Assembly (NCBI RefSeq): GCF_036246005.1
Contig: NZ_CP109171.1
Span: forward strand, 186,001-250,000
DNA: 64,000 bases
Reading direction: 5' to 3'
DNA from: Streptomyces sp. NBC_01723
Lineage (GTDB): Bacteria; Actinomycetota; Actinomycetes; Streptomycetales; Streptomycetaceae
Of this stretch, positions 41,894-50,700 are shown piece by piece. The notes under the pieces were generated by a model. The model did no database searches and was not told the DNA's origin. It worked only from the letters and a program-made list of their open reading frames with translations. Every line of letters starts with the position of its first letter. Position 1 is the first letter of the stretch. The position numbers and the translations under genes were made by a program.

Positions 41894-44050
41894 GTGTCCA
41901 CTCTCACGAGACGCCTGCGTCGCGGAGCGGCGCTCCTCGCCACGGCCGTGGCGTGCGCCCTCGCCGCACCGGCCCCGGCGACACAGGCCGATCCACTGCG
42001 AAGAGCGGCGGCCTTCGACGTCCTGGTGTTCACCAAGACGGCCGGCTTCCGGCACGACGCCATCCCGGCCGGCATCGACGCCCTGCGCGAGCTGGGCAGC
42101 CAGGGCGGCTTCACCGTCACCGCCACCGAGGACGCGGCCGCCTTCACGCCCTCCGGCCTGTCGGGTTACGAGGCGGTGGTGTTCCTCAACACCACCGGAG
42201 ACGTCCTCAACGACTCCCAGCAGGCCGCCTTCGAGACGTACGTCGACTCCGGCGGCGGATTCGTCGGGGTGCACGCCGCCGCCGACACCGAGTACGACTG
42301 GCCGTACTACGGTCGGCTCGTCGGCGCCCACTTCGACAGCCACCCCGCGATCCAGCAGGCAACGCTGGCGACCGAGGACCGCACCCACCCCGCGACCGCC
42401 CACTTGGGTGCGACCTGGACACGCACCGACGAGTGGTACAACTACCGCGCCAATCCCCGTCCCGGCGTCCACGTGCTCCAGACCCTGGACGAGACGACCT
42501 ACAGCGGCGGCAGCATGGGCGCCGACCATCCCATCACCTGGTGTCACAGCCAGGGCGACGGCCGCTCCTTCTACACGGGGCTCGGTCACACCGCGCAGTC
42601 CTACGGCGATCCGGCCTTCCGCTCCTTGCTGCTGGGCGCCGTCCGCTACGCGGCCGGGCAGGCTCCGGCCGACTGCTCCTCGCCCGGCGGCGCCGACCGG
42701 ATCGAGGCGGAGTCGTACACGGCAGGCTCCGGTGTACAGGCGGCCGCGCACGCCGGTGCCAGCGGCGGGCGGACACTGGGCTACATCGACAACGGCGACT
42801 GGGTGGGCTACGCCACCGTCTCCACCGAGGGGGCCCGCTCCTTCTCGGCGAGGGTGTCGTCGGCGGGCGCGGGCGGCACCATCGAGGTCAGGTCCGGCTC
42901 GGCCACCGGCACCCCGCTCGGCTCGGTACGGGTACCGGTGACCGGCGGCTGGGAGACCTTCACAGACGTCTCGACCACTCTCGGCGCCACCGCGTCCGGT
43001 CCGCTGTTCCTGCGGTTCACCGGCGGCAGCGGCGCGCTGTTCGACATCGACACCCTGAGCGTCACCACCGAACCCACCGCCGAAGCACTCAACCCGAACG
43101 TGCACCTCTTCTACTACCCCTGGTACGGCAGCCCGGCGACGAACGGCAGCTGGCGGCACTGGCAGCAGGGCGGCCAGACCCCGCCGGGCGCCATCGGAGC
43201 CGACTTCTACCCGGCTCTCGGTCCCTACGACTCCGGCGACTTCACCGGCGCCGTGACCCAGCACATGGAATGGATCGCCCGATCCGGCGCCGGCGTGCTC
43301 GTCTACAGCTGGTGGGGCCAGGGCAGCTACGAAGACCGGCTCGCCCGGGGCGTCCTCGACGCCGCCCAGAAGAAGGGCATCAAGGTGGCCTGGCACCTGG
43401 AGCCGTACGCGGGACGAACCGCCGCGTCGACCGTGGCCGACGTCCAGTACATCAACAACGCCTACGGCAGCCACCCGGCCTTCTACCGCTCCCCCGAGCA
43501 CGGCGGCAAGAACGCCTTCTACGTCTTCCAGAGCCTCGACATCAACGACTGGTCCCCGCTCGACCAGGTCACCGGCACCAGCAGTGTGCTCGCCCAGACC
43601 ACCGACACCACCAAGATCGCGCACTTCTCCGGGATGTACACCTACGACGGGATCGCGGGCGCCACGGCTCCGGGCTGGAAGCAGGCCGGCGACTACGCCC
43701 GGGCCCACGACCTGATCTGGGCACCCTCCGTCGCACCCGGCTACCTCGACGACCGTGCCGTGCCCGGCAACACGACGCCCACCGTGGAGCGGAACAACGG
43801 CGCGGCATATGACCGGCAGTGGAACAACGCCCTCGATCCCGCCGTCGGCGGCTCCCCGACCTGGGTGTCGGTCACGTCCTTCAACGAGTGGCACGAAGGC
43901 AGCCAGATCGAACCGGCAGCCGCCGTTCCGCCGGAAAACCCTGCGTATCGGACCTACGAGGGAGCCTACGGACTCACGGGCGCGGCAGCCCAGACGGCGT
44001 ATCTGGACCGCACCGCCTACTGGGCCGACCGCTTCGCCGGAGCAGGCTGA
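41894..44050 (+). CDS. Secreted ThuA-CBM6-GH99-like multidomain protein
   Basis: 718 residues. After a signal peptide comes a ThuA-like (GATase1-type) domain, about residues 40-255 (VLVFTKTAGFRHDAIPAGID, GFVGVHAAADTEYDWPYYG); then a CBM6 (about 265-390, GYIDNGDWVGYATVS) and a GH99-like (endo-alpha-mannosidase fold) TIM barrel (about 395-715) with FYYPWYGSPATNGSWRHW and the catalytic-region SVTSFNEWHEGSQIEPA. It starts 3 bases after the sugar dehydrogenase stop, so it is co-translated. In many actinobacteria ThuA and the sugar dehydrogenase are fused; here they are split and ThuA joins GH99. An alpha-mannan-type substrate is likely but unproven. Confidence 0.87.
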   Translation: MSTLTRRLRRGAALLATAVACALAAPAPATQADPLRRAAAFDVLVFTKTAGFRHDAIPAGIDALRELGSQGGFTVTATEDAAAFTPSGLSGYEAVVFLNTTGDVLNDSQQAAFETYVDSGGGFVGVHAAADTEYDWPYYGRLVGAHFDSHPAIQQATLATEDRTHPATAHLGATWTRTDEWYNYRANPRPGVHVLQTLDETTYSGGSMGADHPITWCHSQGDGRSFYTGLGHTAQSYGDPAFRSLLLGAVRYAAGQAPADCSSPGGADRIEAESYTAGSGVQAAAHAGASGGRTLGYIDNGDWVGYATVSTEGARSFSARVSSAGAGGTIEVRSGSATGTPLGSVRVPVTGGWETFTDVSTTLGATASGPLFLRFTGGSGALFDIDTLSVTTEPTAEALNPNVHLFYYPWYGSPATNGSWRHWQQGGQTPPGAIGADFYPALGPYDSGDFTGAVTQHMEWIARSGAGVLVYSWWGQGSYEDRLARGVLDAAQKKGIKVAWHLEPYAGRTAASTVADVQYINNAYGSHPAFYRSPEHGGKNAFYVFQSLDINDWSPLDQVTGTSSVLAQTTDTTKIAHFSGMYTYDGIAGATAPGWKQAGDYARAHDLIWAPSVAPGYLDDRAVPGNTTPTVERNNGAAYDRQWNNALDPAVGGSPTWVSVTSFNEWHEGSQIEPAAAVPPENPAYRTYEGAYGLTGAAAQTAYLDRTAYWADRFAGAG

Positions 44051-45020
44051 GCGCCCGCATCGCGTCGCGTTCGACACGTGAGAGTTCGTGGAGGACGGAG
44101 CCGGCCTCCGTGAGGTTCTTCGCGTCGCCGGATTCGCCTGCTGCCGCGACGAGTGCGGCCACCTGCGTCCAGAGGGTGGCCGCCTCGGCGTACAGGCGAT
44201 GGCCGGTGCGCAGGTGGTCGTCGTCGATGTGCTGGGCGCACTCGGCGAGGAAGTCCCGGTAGAGGTTGCGGAACAGGGCGCCGCCGGTGCCGGCTCTCTC
44301 CATGAGGACGGCGGCCCTTGGCAGGTCGTCCTGTGGATTGCCGGTACGTTCCAGCCACTTCGGCACTTGTGTGGCGGCCTTCGCGATGCCCCGGTGGCCC
44401 AGGTTCGCGATGGGCGGGTTCAGGAAGGCGTCGGCGCAGCTCTTGATCGCGGGAACGATCCGGTCCTGCGGTGGCGTCAGGCCGCCGGGCACTGTGAGGG
44501 TGAAGGAGCGGTGCCGTGCGGTCATCGGACCGCGCGCGGCCCTGGCACCGGCCAGGGCCGCGAGGCTCGTGGAGACGGATCCGCCCTGCTGGGAGGTGTC
44601 CACCAGGTAGGCGTCGTGGTCGTCGTAGCCGTACATGGCCACGATGTGTCCGCCGAAGTGCACCCTGGTGCTGAAGTAGTCCAGGTGGTAGCTGTCGAGT
44701 TGCAGACCGACCGGCCGACCGGCGTCGACGTGTGCCGCGACGTTCTGCCATGCCTTGCGCGGGGAGGTGGTCTCCTCGACCCGCAGCTCGAGTCCGAGTG
44801 TGCCGGCCAGGTTTCTGGTGAGTTCGAACGGCTTGACCCGGCCGCCCAGGAAGGGGAAGTCCATGTTCTTGCTCGCCCAGTAGACGAAGGACAAGCCGGA
44901 GCCGAGCCCGAAGAGCATGGGCTCGGACAGGTCGAGTCCCTCGTGCCGCAGGAGGACACCCAGCGCCGCCGTCTCGCAGTGCTCCGTGCGCCGGACGTCG
45001 ACGTCTTTCACCATGGCCAT
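43974..45020 (-). CDS. BtrH-type N-terminal domain protein (DUF4872-like)
   Basis: About 348 residues. The N-terminal half resembles BtrH, the butirosin acyltransferase, with a papain-like layout: Cys in RTEHCETAALGVLLRHEGLD, GLGSGLSFVYWASKNMDFPF, and His/Asp in STRVHFGGHIVAMYGYDDHD. The second half is helical. ATG 45020 has GGGGGAG at suitable distance. Its 3' end overlaps the convergent GH99-like gene by 77 bases. No peptide or aminoglycoside cluster is adjacent, so it is an orphan acyltransferase/peptidase-like protein. Catalysis is inferred from the conserved Cys and His. Confidence 0.75.
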   Translation of the reverse strand: MAMVKDVDVRRTEHCETAALGVLLRHEGLDLSEPMLFGLGSGLSFVYWASKNMDFPFLGGRVKPFELTRNLAGTLGLELRVEETTSPRKAWQNVAAHVDAGRPVGLQLDSYHLDYFSTRVHFGGHIVAMYGYDDHDAYLVDTSQQGGSVSTSLAALAGARAARGPMTARHRSFTLTVPGGLTPPQDRIVPAIKSCADAFLNPPIANLGHRGIAKAATQVPKWLERTGNPQDDLPRAAVLMERAGTGGALFRNLYRDFLAECAQHIDDDHLRTGHRLYAEAATLWTQVAALVAAAGESGDAKNLTEAGSVLHELSRVERDAMRALSLLRRSGRPSRRCGPDTPSGLPRP

Positions 45021-45139
45021 GCGGCTCATTCTCCCCCGCGATACGAAAGCGGTCGGCCCATCGGCTCTTGCGCCCGGCACGCATGTGCCCCCATCCACAG
45101 GGCAACCGACAGCTACGTCTCACGTTAGGAAGTCCGATC

Positions 45140-45382
45140 ATGATGATCGTCGGAATCGTCGCCGTATGCGTCGTTCTCGCCGTGCTCGCGTTCCTCGTAC
45201 CGCGCCTGTCCCATCGCCCGCAGCGCGGCACCCAGCGAACGCTGGGCGCCGGCTCCCGGGCCGGCGGCAAGGCACCGGGCATCCTGGGCCGCGCATTCAG
45301 CAAGCCCTTCCGCAGCAGCTCCAAGGCCGTCGGCCGCAGCGGTTCGGCCGGTCGCCGGGCCCGTGGCCACATGCCGTTCTGA
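45140..45382 (+). CDS. Small single-pass membrane protein
   Basis: 80 residues: one N-terminal membrane helix (MMIVGIVAVCVVLAVLAFLV) followed by a very basic cytoplasmic tail rich in Arg, Gly and Ser (RTLGAGSRAGGKAPGILGRA, then SKPFRSSSKAVGRSGSAGRR). A ribosome site TTAGGAAG precedes ATG 45140. I recall similar short conserved Streptomyces proteins of unknown function (DUF6411-like). It may interact with nucleic acid or membrane phospholipid through the basic tail. Confidence 0.72.
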   Translation: MMIVGIVAVCVVLAVLAFLVPRLSHRPQRGTQRTLGAGSRAGGKAPGILGRAFSKPFRSSSKAVGRSGSAGRRARGHMPF

Positions 45383-45459
45383 CCCCGCGGGGTCGGAGGC
45401 GGCAATGTCACGGCCGTCGCGTTCCACGAGGCGTGCGGTCGGCCGGTGTCGGAGCAGTG

Positions 45460-46065
45460 TCAGCGGCGGTGGACGCTCACCGCGTAGCCGCCGCCTTCAT
45501 ACGGGTCCGCGTCCCAGGTGGCGAAGCGGTCGGTGAGGGTGAGGCCGGCTCCGGTGCAGTGGGCGTCGTACTGCGCAAGGGTGAGGCTGGGCGCCACGGG
45601 CAGATGGTCCCGGTCGAGGCCGAAGCCCGCGACGAGCAGACCGCCCGGGCGCAGCGCGCGGGCCAGCGCGGCCGCGACGTCCGCCTCGGTGCCCGGAGCG
45701 AGGAGCGGAAAAACGTTGCCCGCGGCGACGACGAGGTCGAAGCCAGGGGTGACGCCGGCGGCGACCGGGTCGAAGTCCGACAGGTCGGCTTCCAGCCAGG
45801 TCAGCCGTGGCGCGCTTCTCCGGGCCACGGCCAGCATGGAGGCGTCACGGTCGACGCCGACGCCGTCGTATCCGAGCCGGGCGAGCTGGATCAGGACTCG
45901 ACCGGTACCGCAGCCGGCGTCCAGCACGCGCGCCCCGGGGGGCACCAGCGTGGCGCACAGTCGCGCCTCACCGTGTACGTCCTGTCCGTGTTCCGCCAGC
46001 TCCGCGAAACGAGCGGCGTACTGCTCACCGGACGTGCCACCGGTCAGCTGTTCCCATCGGTTCAT
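45460..46065 (-). CDS. Class I SAM-dependent methyltransferase
   Basis: 201 residues. Motif I ARVLDAGCGTGRVLIQLARL (about residues 45-64), GVGVDRDASML (motif II), LVVAAGNVFPLL (post-II region) and ALRPGGLLVAGFGL (motif III). ATG 46065 begins MNRWEQLTGGTSGEQYAARF; the frame to 46086 adds only a weak GTG start. It is followed on the same strand by nothing coupled. The acceptor is unknown. Confidence 0.85.
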   Translation of the reverse strand: MNRWEQLTGGTSGEQYAARFAELAEHGQDVHGEARLCATLVPPGARVLDAGCGTGRVLIQLARLGYDGVGVDRDASMLAVARRSAPRLTWLEADLSDFDPVAAGVTPGFDLVVAAGNVFPLLAPGTEADVAAALARALRPGGLLVAGFGLDRDHLPVAPSLTLAQYDAHCTGAGLTLTDRFATWDADPYEGGGYAVSVHRR

Positions 46066-46104
46066 GGCGGCGAGTCTAGGGTCCACGATCGCTTGGCTCG
46101 TACG

Positions 46105-46515
46105 TCAGTGCCGTATGTGCGGCCAGTCGGCGAGTTCCTCGGCGCCCGCGGGCTGTGCGACGGCCTGATCCACCGTGTCGTGGAAGGAGTAGACGGGACG
46201 CAGCCCGCCGAGGGTGAAGACACGGAGCAGCCGCTCGTCGTCGCAGGCGATCCGCAGGGAGCCATGGCGCGCCTGGATGCGCTTGGTGACCGCGACGATC
46301 ATGCCGAGGCCCGCCGAGTCCAGGAACGGAGTACCGCACAGGTCCAGGACGAAGTGCAGGTGGCCCTCGTCCAGGAGGCGGACCACCGCCGCTCGCACCA
46401 CGGGCGCGAACGCGATGTCGATCTCACCACTGGCACCGACGACGGTCCAGCCGTTCGTCACGTGGTGGGCGACCGATCCGTACTCGTACGGTCCTGCCAG
46501 GCTCTGGTCAGTCAC
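46105..46515 (-). CDS. STAS-domain anti-sigma factor antagonist
   Basis: 136 residues with a SpoIIAA/RsbV-like STAS domain: WTVVGASGEIDIAFAPVVRA, then LDLCGTPFLDSAGLGMIVAV with the phosphorylatable Ser in DSAG, and RVFTLGGLRPVYSFHDTVDQ. The start is GTG 46515. In Streptomyces such proteins release sigma factors when dephosphorylated by SpoIIE-type phosphatases. No kinase or sigma gene is adjacent, but a HATPase protein lies 2.4 kb away (48965) and a GAF-SpoIIE phosphatase at 15079. Confidence 0.88.
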   Translation of the reverse strand: MTDQSLAGPYEYGSVAHHVTNGWTVVGASGEIDIAFAPVVRAAVVRLLDEGHLHFVLDLCGTPFLDSAGLGMIVAVTKRIQARHGSLRIACDDERLLRVFTLGGLRPVYSFHDTVDQAVAQPAGAEELADWPHIRH

Positions 46516-46600
46516 TTATCCATCCCTCACATTGCCGTCCTATTTGCCCCGTCTCATCCAGGAAACGGCAGGCGACCGCCCCCTCACAAGGGCCTGGATT

Positions 46601-47359
46601 TCAGATGGTGAGCGAGAGTCCTCGGGACACCCGTTCCGCGGTGCCGAGCAGCCGCGCCACGGCGTCGCCGAGCGATGCGGCACGGCTGACGTTCACGGAG
46701 ATCCCGAGCGCGCCGATGGTGTCGCCCTGGCGTACGGGCACCGCCACGCACGCCGTGCCCAGCGCGTACTCCTCGACGTCGGTCACGGCGGGGACCTGAG
46801 CCGCGGCGTCCAGGCGTCGTAGCAGGTCGCGGCGGTAGGTGATGGTACGAGGGGTGAGGTCGTTCAGCGTGTGACGGGAGAGGTAGTCGGCGCGAGCCTC
46901 CGGATCCAGTTCGCGCAGCACGCACTTGCCGAGCGCCGTGGCGTGTCCCGCGTCCTCGAAGCCGACCCACAGATCGACACGGGGGGCTTTCGGGCCGTCC
47001 ACGATCTCCGCGACCCGGATCTCGCCCTCTTCGTAGAAGGTCAGGTAGGCCGCGGCCGACAGGCCGTCGCGCAACTCGGTGAGCGTCGGACGGACCCTGC
47101 TGAGTGCCGCCTGCTCGCGGCTTCCGCCGTGCAGCGCGCCCAGCCTCTCGCCGAGGACGAACGTGCCGTCGTCGAGTTTGCGCACGTAGCCGTCGTGCAC
47201 CATGGTGCGCAGGAGGTGGTAGGTGGTGGCCAGGGCCAGCCCCGTCTCACGTGCCAGCTGCTTGGCCGGGACGCCGCCCTCGTGCGCGCCGACCGCTTCC
47301 ATCAGCCGGAAGGCTCGCTGCACCGACGAGATGAGTGTGGGACCGTCCTTACCACTCAT
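46601..47359 (-). CDS. IclR family transcriptional regulator
   Basis: 252 residues. The N-terminal winged helix is about residues 8-70 (SSVQRAFRLMEAVGAHEGGV, KQLARETGLALATTYHLLRT). The C-terminal effector-binding domain shows the IclR-typical GHATALGKCVLREL and EEYALGTACVAVPVR segments. It lies 70 bases downstream of the SMP-30 gene on the same strand and is probably co-transcribed. IclR proteins often control sugar-acid or aromatic catabolism, which fits a lactonase neighbour. Confidence 0.9.
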   Translation of the reverse strand: MSGKDGPTLISSVQRAFRLMEAVGAHEGGVPAKQLARETGLALATTYHLLRTMVHDGYVRKLDDGTFVLGERLGALHGGSREQAALSRVRPTLTELRDGLSAAAYLTFYEEGEIRVAEIVDGPKAPRVDLWVGFEDAGHATALGKCVLRELDPEARADYLSRHTLNDLTPRTITYRRDLLRRLDAAAQVPAVTDVEEYALGTACVAVPVRQGDTIGALGISVNVSRAASLGDAVARLLGTAERVSRGLSLTI

Positions 47360-47429
47360 CTCTCCACCCTGCTCGCGCGCACGGCCACCCGCAAGTCCGG
47401 ACCTCCTCGACCAGGCCTCGGCCGAACGG

Positions 47430-48389
47430 TCACCTGGGCTCCGGGTCCAGCCAGGGCCGCCGCCCCGGGCCGGTCGGGTGCGTGCCCGTGACCCCCATGA
47501 CGACCGAGTAGAGGCTGGTCTCCGCGGTGATGAAGAGGCGGTTGCGCTTGAGTCCGCCCCAGGAGATGTTGGCCACCGCCTCAGGGACGCCGAGCCGCCC
47601 GATCAGCGTGCCGTCGGGGTCGTAGCAGTGCACCCCGTCGGCCATCGCGGCCACCCAGAGCCGGCCGTCGGCGTCGAACCGGAGGTTGTCGAAGCGCGCG
47701 TTCGCGCGACGGGCGGCCTCGGCGAAGATCTTGCCGTCGGAGAGGGTGCCGTCGTCCCGTACGTCGAAGACCCGGATGCAGCCGGCCCGGGTGTCGGAGA
47801 CGAAGAGCTGACGCTCGTCCGGCGAGAAGACGAGCCCGTTCGGTGCCGCGAAGCAGTCGGCGGCCAGATCCACCTCACCGCTGTCCGGGTCGATCCGGTA
47901 GACGTTGTTGGCCGCGATCTCGCTCTCGGCTCGGTAGCCCTCGTAGTCGCTGGTGATGCCGAAGTCCGGATCGGAGAACCAGATGGAGCCGTCCGACTTC
48001 ACCGCCGCGTCGTTCGGGCTGTTCAGCCGCTTGCCCTGCCAGCGGTCGGCCAGCACCGTCACCGTGCCGTCGTGCTCGGTCCGCGTCACCCGGCGGTTGC
48101 CCTGCTCGCAGGTGATCAGCCGGCCCTGCCGGTCGAGCGTGTTGCCGTTGGTGTGCCCGGCGGCACGGCGGAAGACACTGACGGCGCCGGTCTCCTCGTC
48201 CCAGCGCAGCATCCGGTCATTGGGGATGTCGCTCCAGATCACCTGCCGCCAGGCAGGCAGGTAGATGGGCCCCTCGGCCCAACGGCAGCCGGTGTACAGC
48301 ATCTCCAGGCCGTCGTCGCCGTTCATGCACCGCCCGGTACGGAACCGGTCGTCGAGCATCTCGTACAGCGCGGGGCTCTCGTCGGTCAT
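47430..48389 (-). CDS. SMP-30/gluconolactonase family lactonase
   Basis: 319 residues; a six-bladed beta-propeller. Metal-binding residues are recognisable in CRWAEGPIYLPAWRQVIWSD (Glu), LNSPNDAAVKSDGSIWFSDP (Asn) and AAPNGLVFSPDERQLFVSDT (Asn and Asp). It hydrolyses aldonolactones such as gluconolactone, typically in the cytoplasm. ATG 48389 has GGGAGGGGA upstream. It is divergent from a Lrp-type regulator and upstream of an IclR regulator, either of which may control it. No dedicated sugar dehydrogenase is next to it. Confidence 0.9.
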   Translation of the reverse strand: MTDESPALYEMLDDRFRTGRCMNGDDGLEMLYTGCRWAEGPIYLPAWRQVIWSDIPNDRMLRWDEETGAVSVFRRAAGHTNGNTLDRQGRLITCEQGNRRVTRTEHDGTVTVLADRWQGKRLNSPNDAAVKSDGSIWFSDPDFGITSDYEGYRAESEIAANNVYRIDPDSGEVDLAADCFAAPNGLVFSPDERQLFVSDTRAGCIRVFDVRDDGTLSDGKIFAEAARRANARFDNLRFDADGRLWVAAMADGVHCYDPDGTLIGRLGVPEAVANISWGGLKRNRLFITAETSLYSVVMGVTGTHPTGPGRRPWLDPEPR

Positions 48390-48487
48390 GGGGTCCCCTC
48401 CCACAGGCAGGCCGAACAATCTTCGGCATGGCACGCATTTTCTAAGATGACGTATGGCGTCTGCGTCTGTAGGGCGAACGGAGAATT

Positions 48488-48940
48488 GTGGATCACATTG
48501 ATCGTGTCCTCCTGACGCGACTCCAGCAGGACGCCACGCAGTCCTACGCCGTGCTCGGCCAGGCCGTGGGCCTGTCCGCCGGGGCGGCTCACGAGCGTGT
48601 GCGCAAGCTGCGGGAGCGGGGGGTCATCCGACGGACCACGGCCGAAGTGGACCCGGCGGTGGTCGGGTGCGGTGTCCTCGCCTACGTGATGGTCGACTCG
48701 ACGGCGTGGATGGGCGACTCCGCGCAGGACTTCGCCGCGCTGCCCGAGATCCTGGAGGCGCACATCATCGCCGGTAGCGCCTCGGTGCTGGTGAAGGTCA
48801 GGACCGCGACCACCGAGCAGCTGCAGGACGTGCTGCGCCGGATCTACGCCATTGACGGCGTCAACGGGACCAGTGCGACGGTTGTGCTGGAGACGCTCTT
48901 CGAGCGGCAGGTCTCCCCGCGGGCGGGCGACCGGGCGTGA
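48488..48940 (+). CDS. Lrp/AsnC family regulator
   Basis: 150 residues. The N-terminal helix-turn-helix reads DRVLLTRLQQDATQSYAVLG, then LSAGAAHERVRKLRERGVIR (residues 5-47). The RAM/Lrp ligand domain follows (AYVMVDSTAWMGDSAQDFAA, VLVKVRTATTEQLQDVLRRI). The start is GTG 48488. It is divergent from the lactonase gene with a 98-base gap. It likely binds an amino acid or related small molecule; its targets may include the divergent gene. Confidence 0.9.
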   Translation: MDHIDRVLLTRLQQDATQSYAVLGQAVGLSAGAAHERVRKLRERGVIRRTTAEVDPAVVGCGVLAYVMVDSTAWMGDSAQDFAALPEILEAHIIAGSASVLVKVRTATTEQLQDVLRRIYAIDGVNGTSATVVLETLFERQVSPRAGDRA

Positions 48941-48964
48941 GTCAGCGCTGGGACCTCGAGGGAG

Positions 48965-49378
48965 TTACGAGGTCGTGGCGGGCGGACGGAAACAGGCGAT
49001 GACGGTCTTGCCGTCGGGACAGGGCCGGGCCTCCCAGTCGTCCGCCAGTGCCTCGACGAGGAACATCCCGCGTCCGCCCAGACGGTCAGGGCTCGCCGCC
49101 CGGGCCAGGGGGAGCTCGCCGGAAGAGTCGTGCACGGCGATGTGCAGACAGTGCTCGTCCCACGTCATCATCAACTGTGCGCTGCTGCGGGCGTGCACCT
49201 GCGCGTTGGTGACCAGTTCCGAGACGGTCAGCAGCACCGCGTCCACCGTCTCGGGAGCCGTGGCGGTCCACCGCATCTTCCGCAGGTGGCCGCGGACCCA
49301 GTCCCGTGCCGTTCTCACATCGCTGGTGAGCGGCAACGACTTCGCCCAGCCCACCGCCCGTAGGGATGATTCGCTCAC
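48965..49378 (-). CDS. HATPase (anti-sigma/RsbW-like) regulatory ATP-binding protein
   Basis: 137 residues of the GHKL histidine-kinase-like ATPase type common in Streptomyces: N-box VLLTVSELVTNAQVHARSSA, G1/G2 boxes with DRLGGRGMFLVEALADDWEA, and a short C-terminal strand (GKTVIACFRP). The GTG at 49378 has AGGAGG eight bases before it; the frame to 49489 is rejected. Such proteins phosphorylate STAS partners or bind sigma factors. The nearest STAS gene is at 46105. Confidence 0.85.
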   Translation of the reverse strand: MSESSLRAVGWAKSLPLTSDVRTARDWVRGHLRKMRWTATAPETVDAVLLTVSELVTNAQVHARSSAQLMMTWDEHCLHIAVHDSSGELPLARAASPDRLGGRGMFLVEALADDWEARPCPDGKTVIACFRPPATTS

Positions 49379-49526
49379 CTTCGGCACCTCCTGATCCGGT
49401 TCCCGTCCTCTGTCTCGACTACCCCGGCACGGCGGATCGAGGCACAGCGGGTCGAGGCCGGCCGACGGTGTCGTGTCCGGGCTGTCCACCTTGGACCACG
49501 GCGGCCGGCTCGCGAACCCCGCGTGG

Positions 49527-50588
49527 TCATCCGTCGAGGAACTTCAGGAGTTCGGCGGTGAGGAAGCGGGGATTCTCCTCGACGAGCCAGTGTCCCGCTC
49601 GCGGAACGTCCACCGCCCGCTCGATGTTGGTCATGCGCGGGGCCACCGTGCCCCGGATCGCGTCGAGTTGTCCTTCCGCGGTCATGAGCAGGGTCGGGAC
49701 GCGTACCGGTGCCGCGGCCACGGTGTCGCGGACGTCCTGATCAAGAGCGCGGTAGAGCTCGAAGCCGCCCGAGAGGGCCTTGGGCCGACTGTAGGTACGT
49801 GCGTACTCGTCGATCTGGGCGCGGGTGAACGGGGAGTCGTCCGACGTACCGCCGAACGCCGTGCCGCCGTACGAGACCTGGGGGTAGAACAGCGCCAGGT
49901 ACTCCCTGACGTCGTCACCCACGAGCGTCTCGGGGACCCGCCGCTGGGCGTGAAAGGCGATGTGCCAGCTCAGCGAGCGGTAGGTGGGCGCGTCCATCGC
50001 GGGCCCGGGCAGCGGCAGGTCCAGGTAGCCCAGGCGCGCGGTGTCGTTCGGGAATTGGCTCGCGTACTGGAATGCCACCGCGGCACCGAGGTCGTGCCCG
50101 ACGACACGGGCGTCGTCCAGCCCGAGCCGGTCGGCGACCAGTTTGTGCACGTACCGCGCGAGCGTGGCTTTGTCGTAGCCGGACGGGGAGCCGGTGCTGT
50201 CGCCCAGTCCGGGCAGGTCGACGGCGTAGACGGTGTGGTGCTTGGCGAGTTCCGGCATGACCGGCCACCAGCCGTACCAGGTCTGCGGCCAACCGTGGAT
50301 CAGCACGACCGGCGTTCCGCTGCCGCCCTTCACGTAGTGCATACGGACACCGTCGACGTCGGCGAACCCGTGCCGGAAGCTCTTCTCGAACTGGGGATCG
50401 TCCTGGGTGACGGCGGCGTACGCGGGGGCGTCGTCCTCCGCTGCCGGTGTGGAGCAGGCCGCGGTGGCGATGGTGAACAGGAGGGTGAGGAGAACGCTTG
50501 CCACCGTTCGCGCGGAACGGCGGAAGGTGTGCGGCGGCATCGGCCGTGGTGCTGGGGTCATGGGTGGGAGTGTTGCCAGCCGCCCCAT
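49527..50588 (-). CDS. Lipoprotein alpha/beta hydrolase, epoxide-hydrolase-like
   Basis: 353 residues. An N-terminal signal has a lipobox ([10 protein letters not shown]), so the enzyme is probably membrane-anchored outside. The hydrolase domain has [17 protein letters not shown] (oxyanion HGWP motif), nucleophile [15 protein letters not shown] with Asp instead of Ser, as in epoxide hydrolases and dehalogenases, and a late His in [15 protein letters not shown] 50588 with GGAG upstream is favoured; ATG 50561 is possible. The substrate is unknown. It is divergent from the ComB-like gene with 112 bases between. Confidence 0.82.
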   Translation of the reverse strand: MGRLATLPPMTPAPRPMPPHTFRRSARTVASVLLTLLFTIATAACSTPAAEDDAPAYAAVTQDDPQFEKSFRHGFADVDGVRMHYVKGGSGTPVVLIHGWPQTWYGWWPVMPELAKHHTVYAVDLPGLGDSTGSPSGYDKATLARYVHKLVADRLGLDDARVVGHDLGAAVAFQYASQFPNDTARLGYLDLPLPGPAMDAPTYRSLSWHIAFHAQRRVPETLVGDDVREYLALFYPQVSYGGTAFGGTSDDSPFTRAQIDEYARTYSRPKALSGGFELYRALDQDVRDTVAAAPVRVPTLLMTAEGQLDAIRGTVAPRMTNIERAVDVPRAGHWLVEENPRFLTAELLKFLDG

Positions 50589-50700
50589 GACCTGGCACTC
50601 CATCTTGCGGTTACGGCAAGAAACAGCCCGGCCCGTCCGACGTCGGCCACCACACCGTGGCCGAAGCACTCGACGACCGACCGGGCGGCACAATGGCGCG

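Noticed and set aside
41528..44077. 849-codon minus-strand frame over ThuA-GH99
   Set aside because: Shadow frame with Val/Gly/Arg bias and no recognisable motif.
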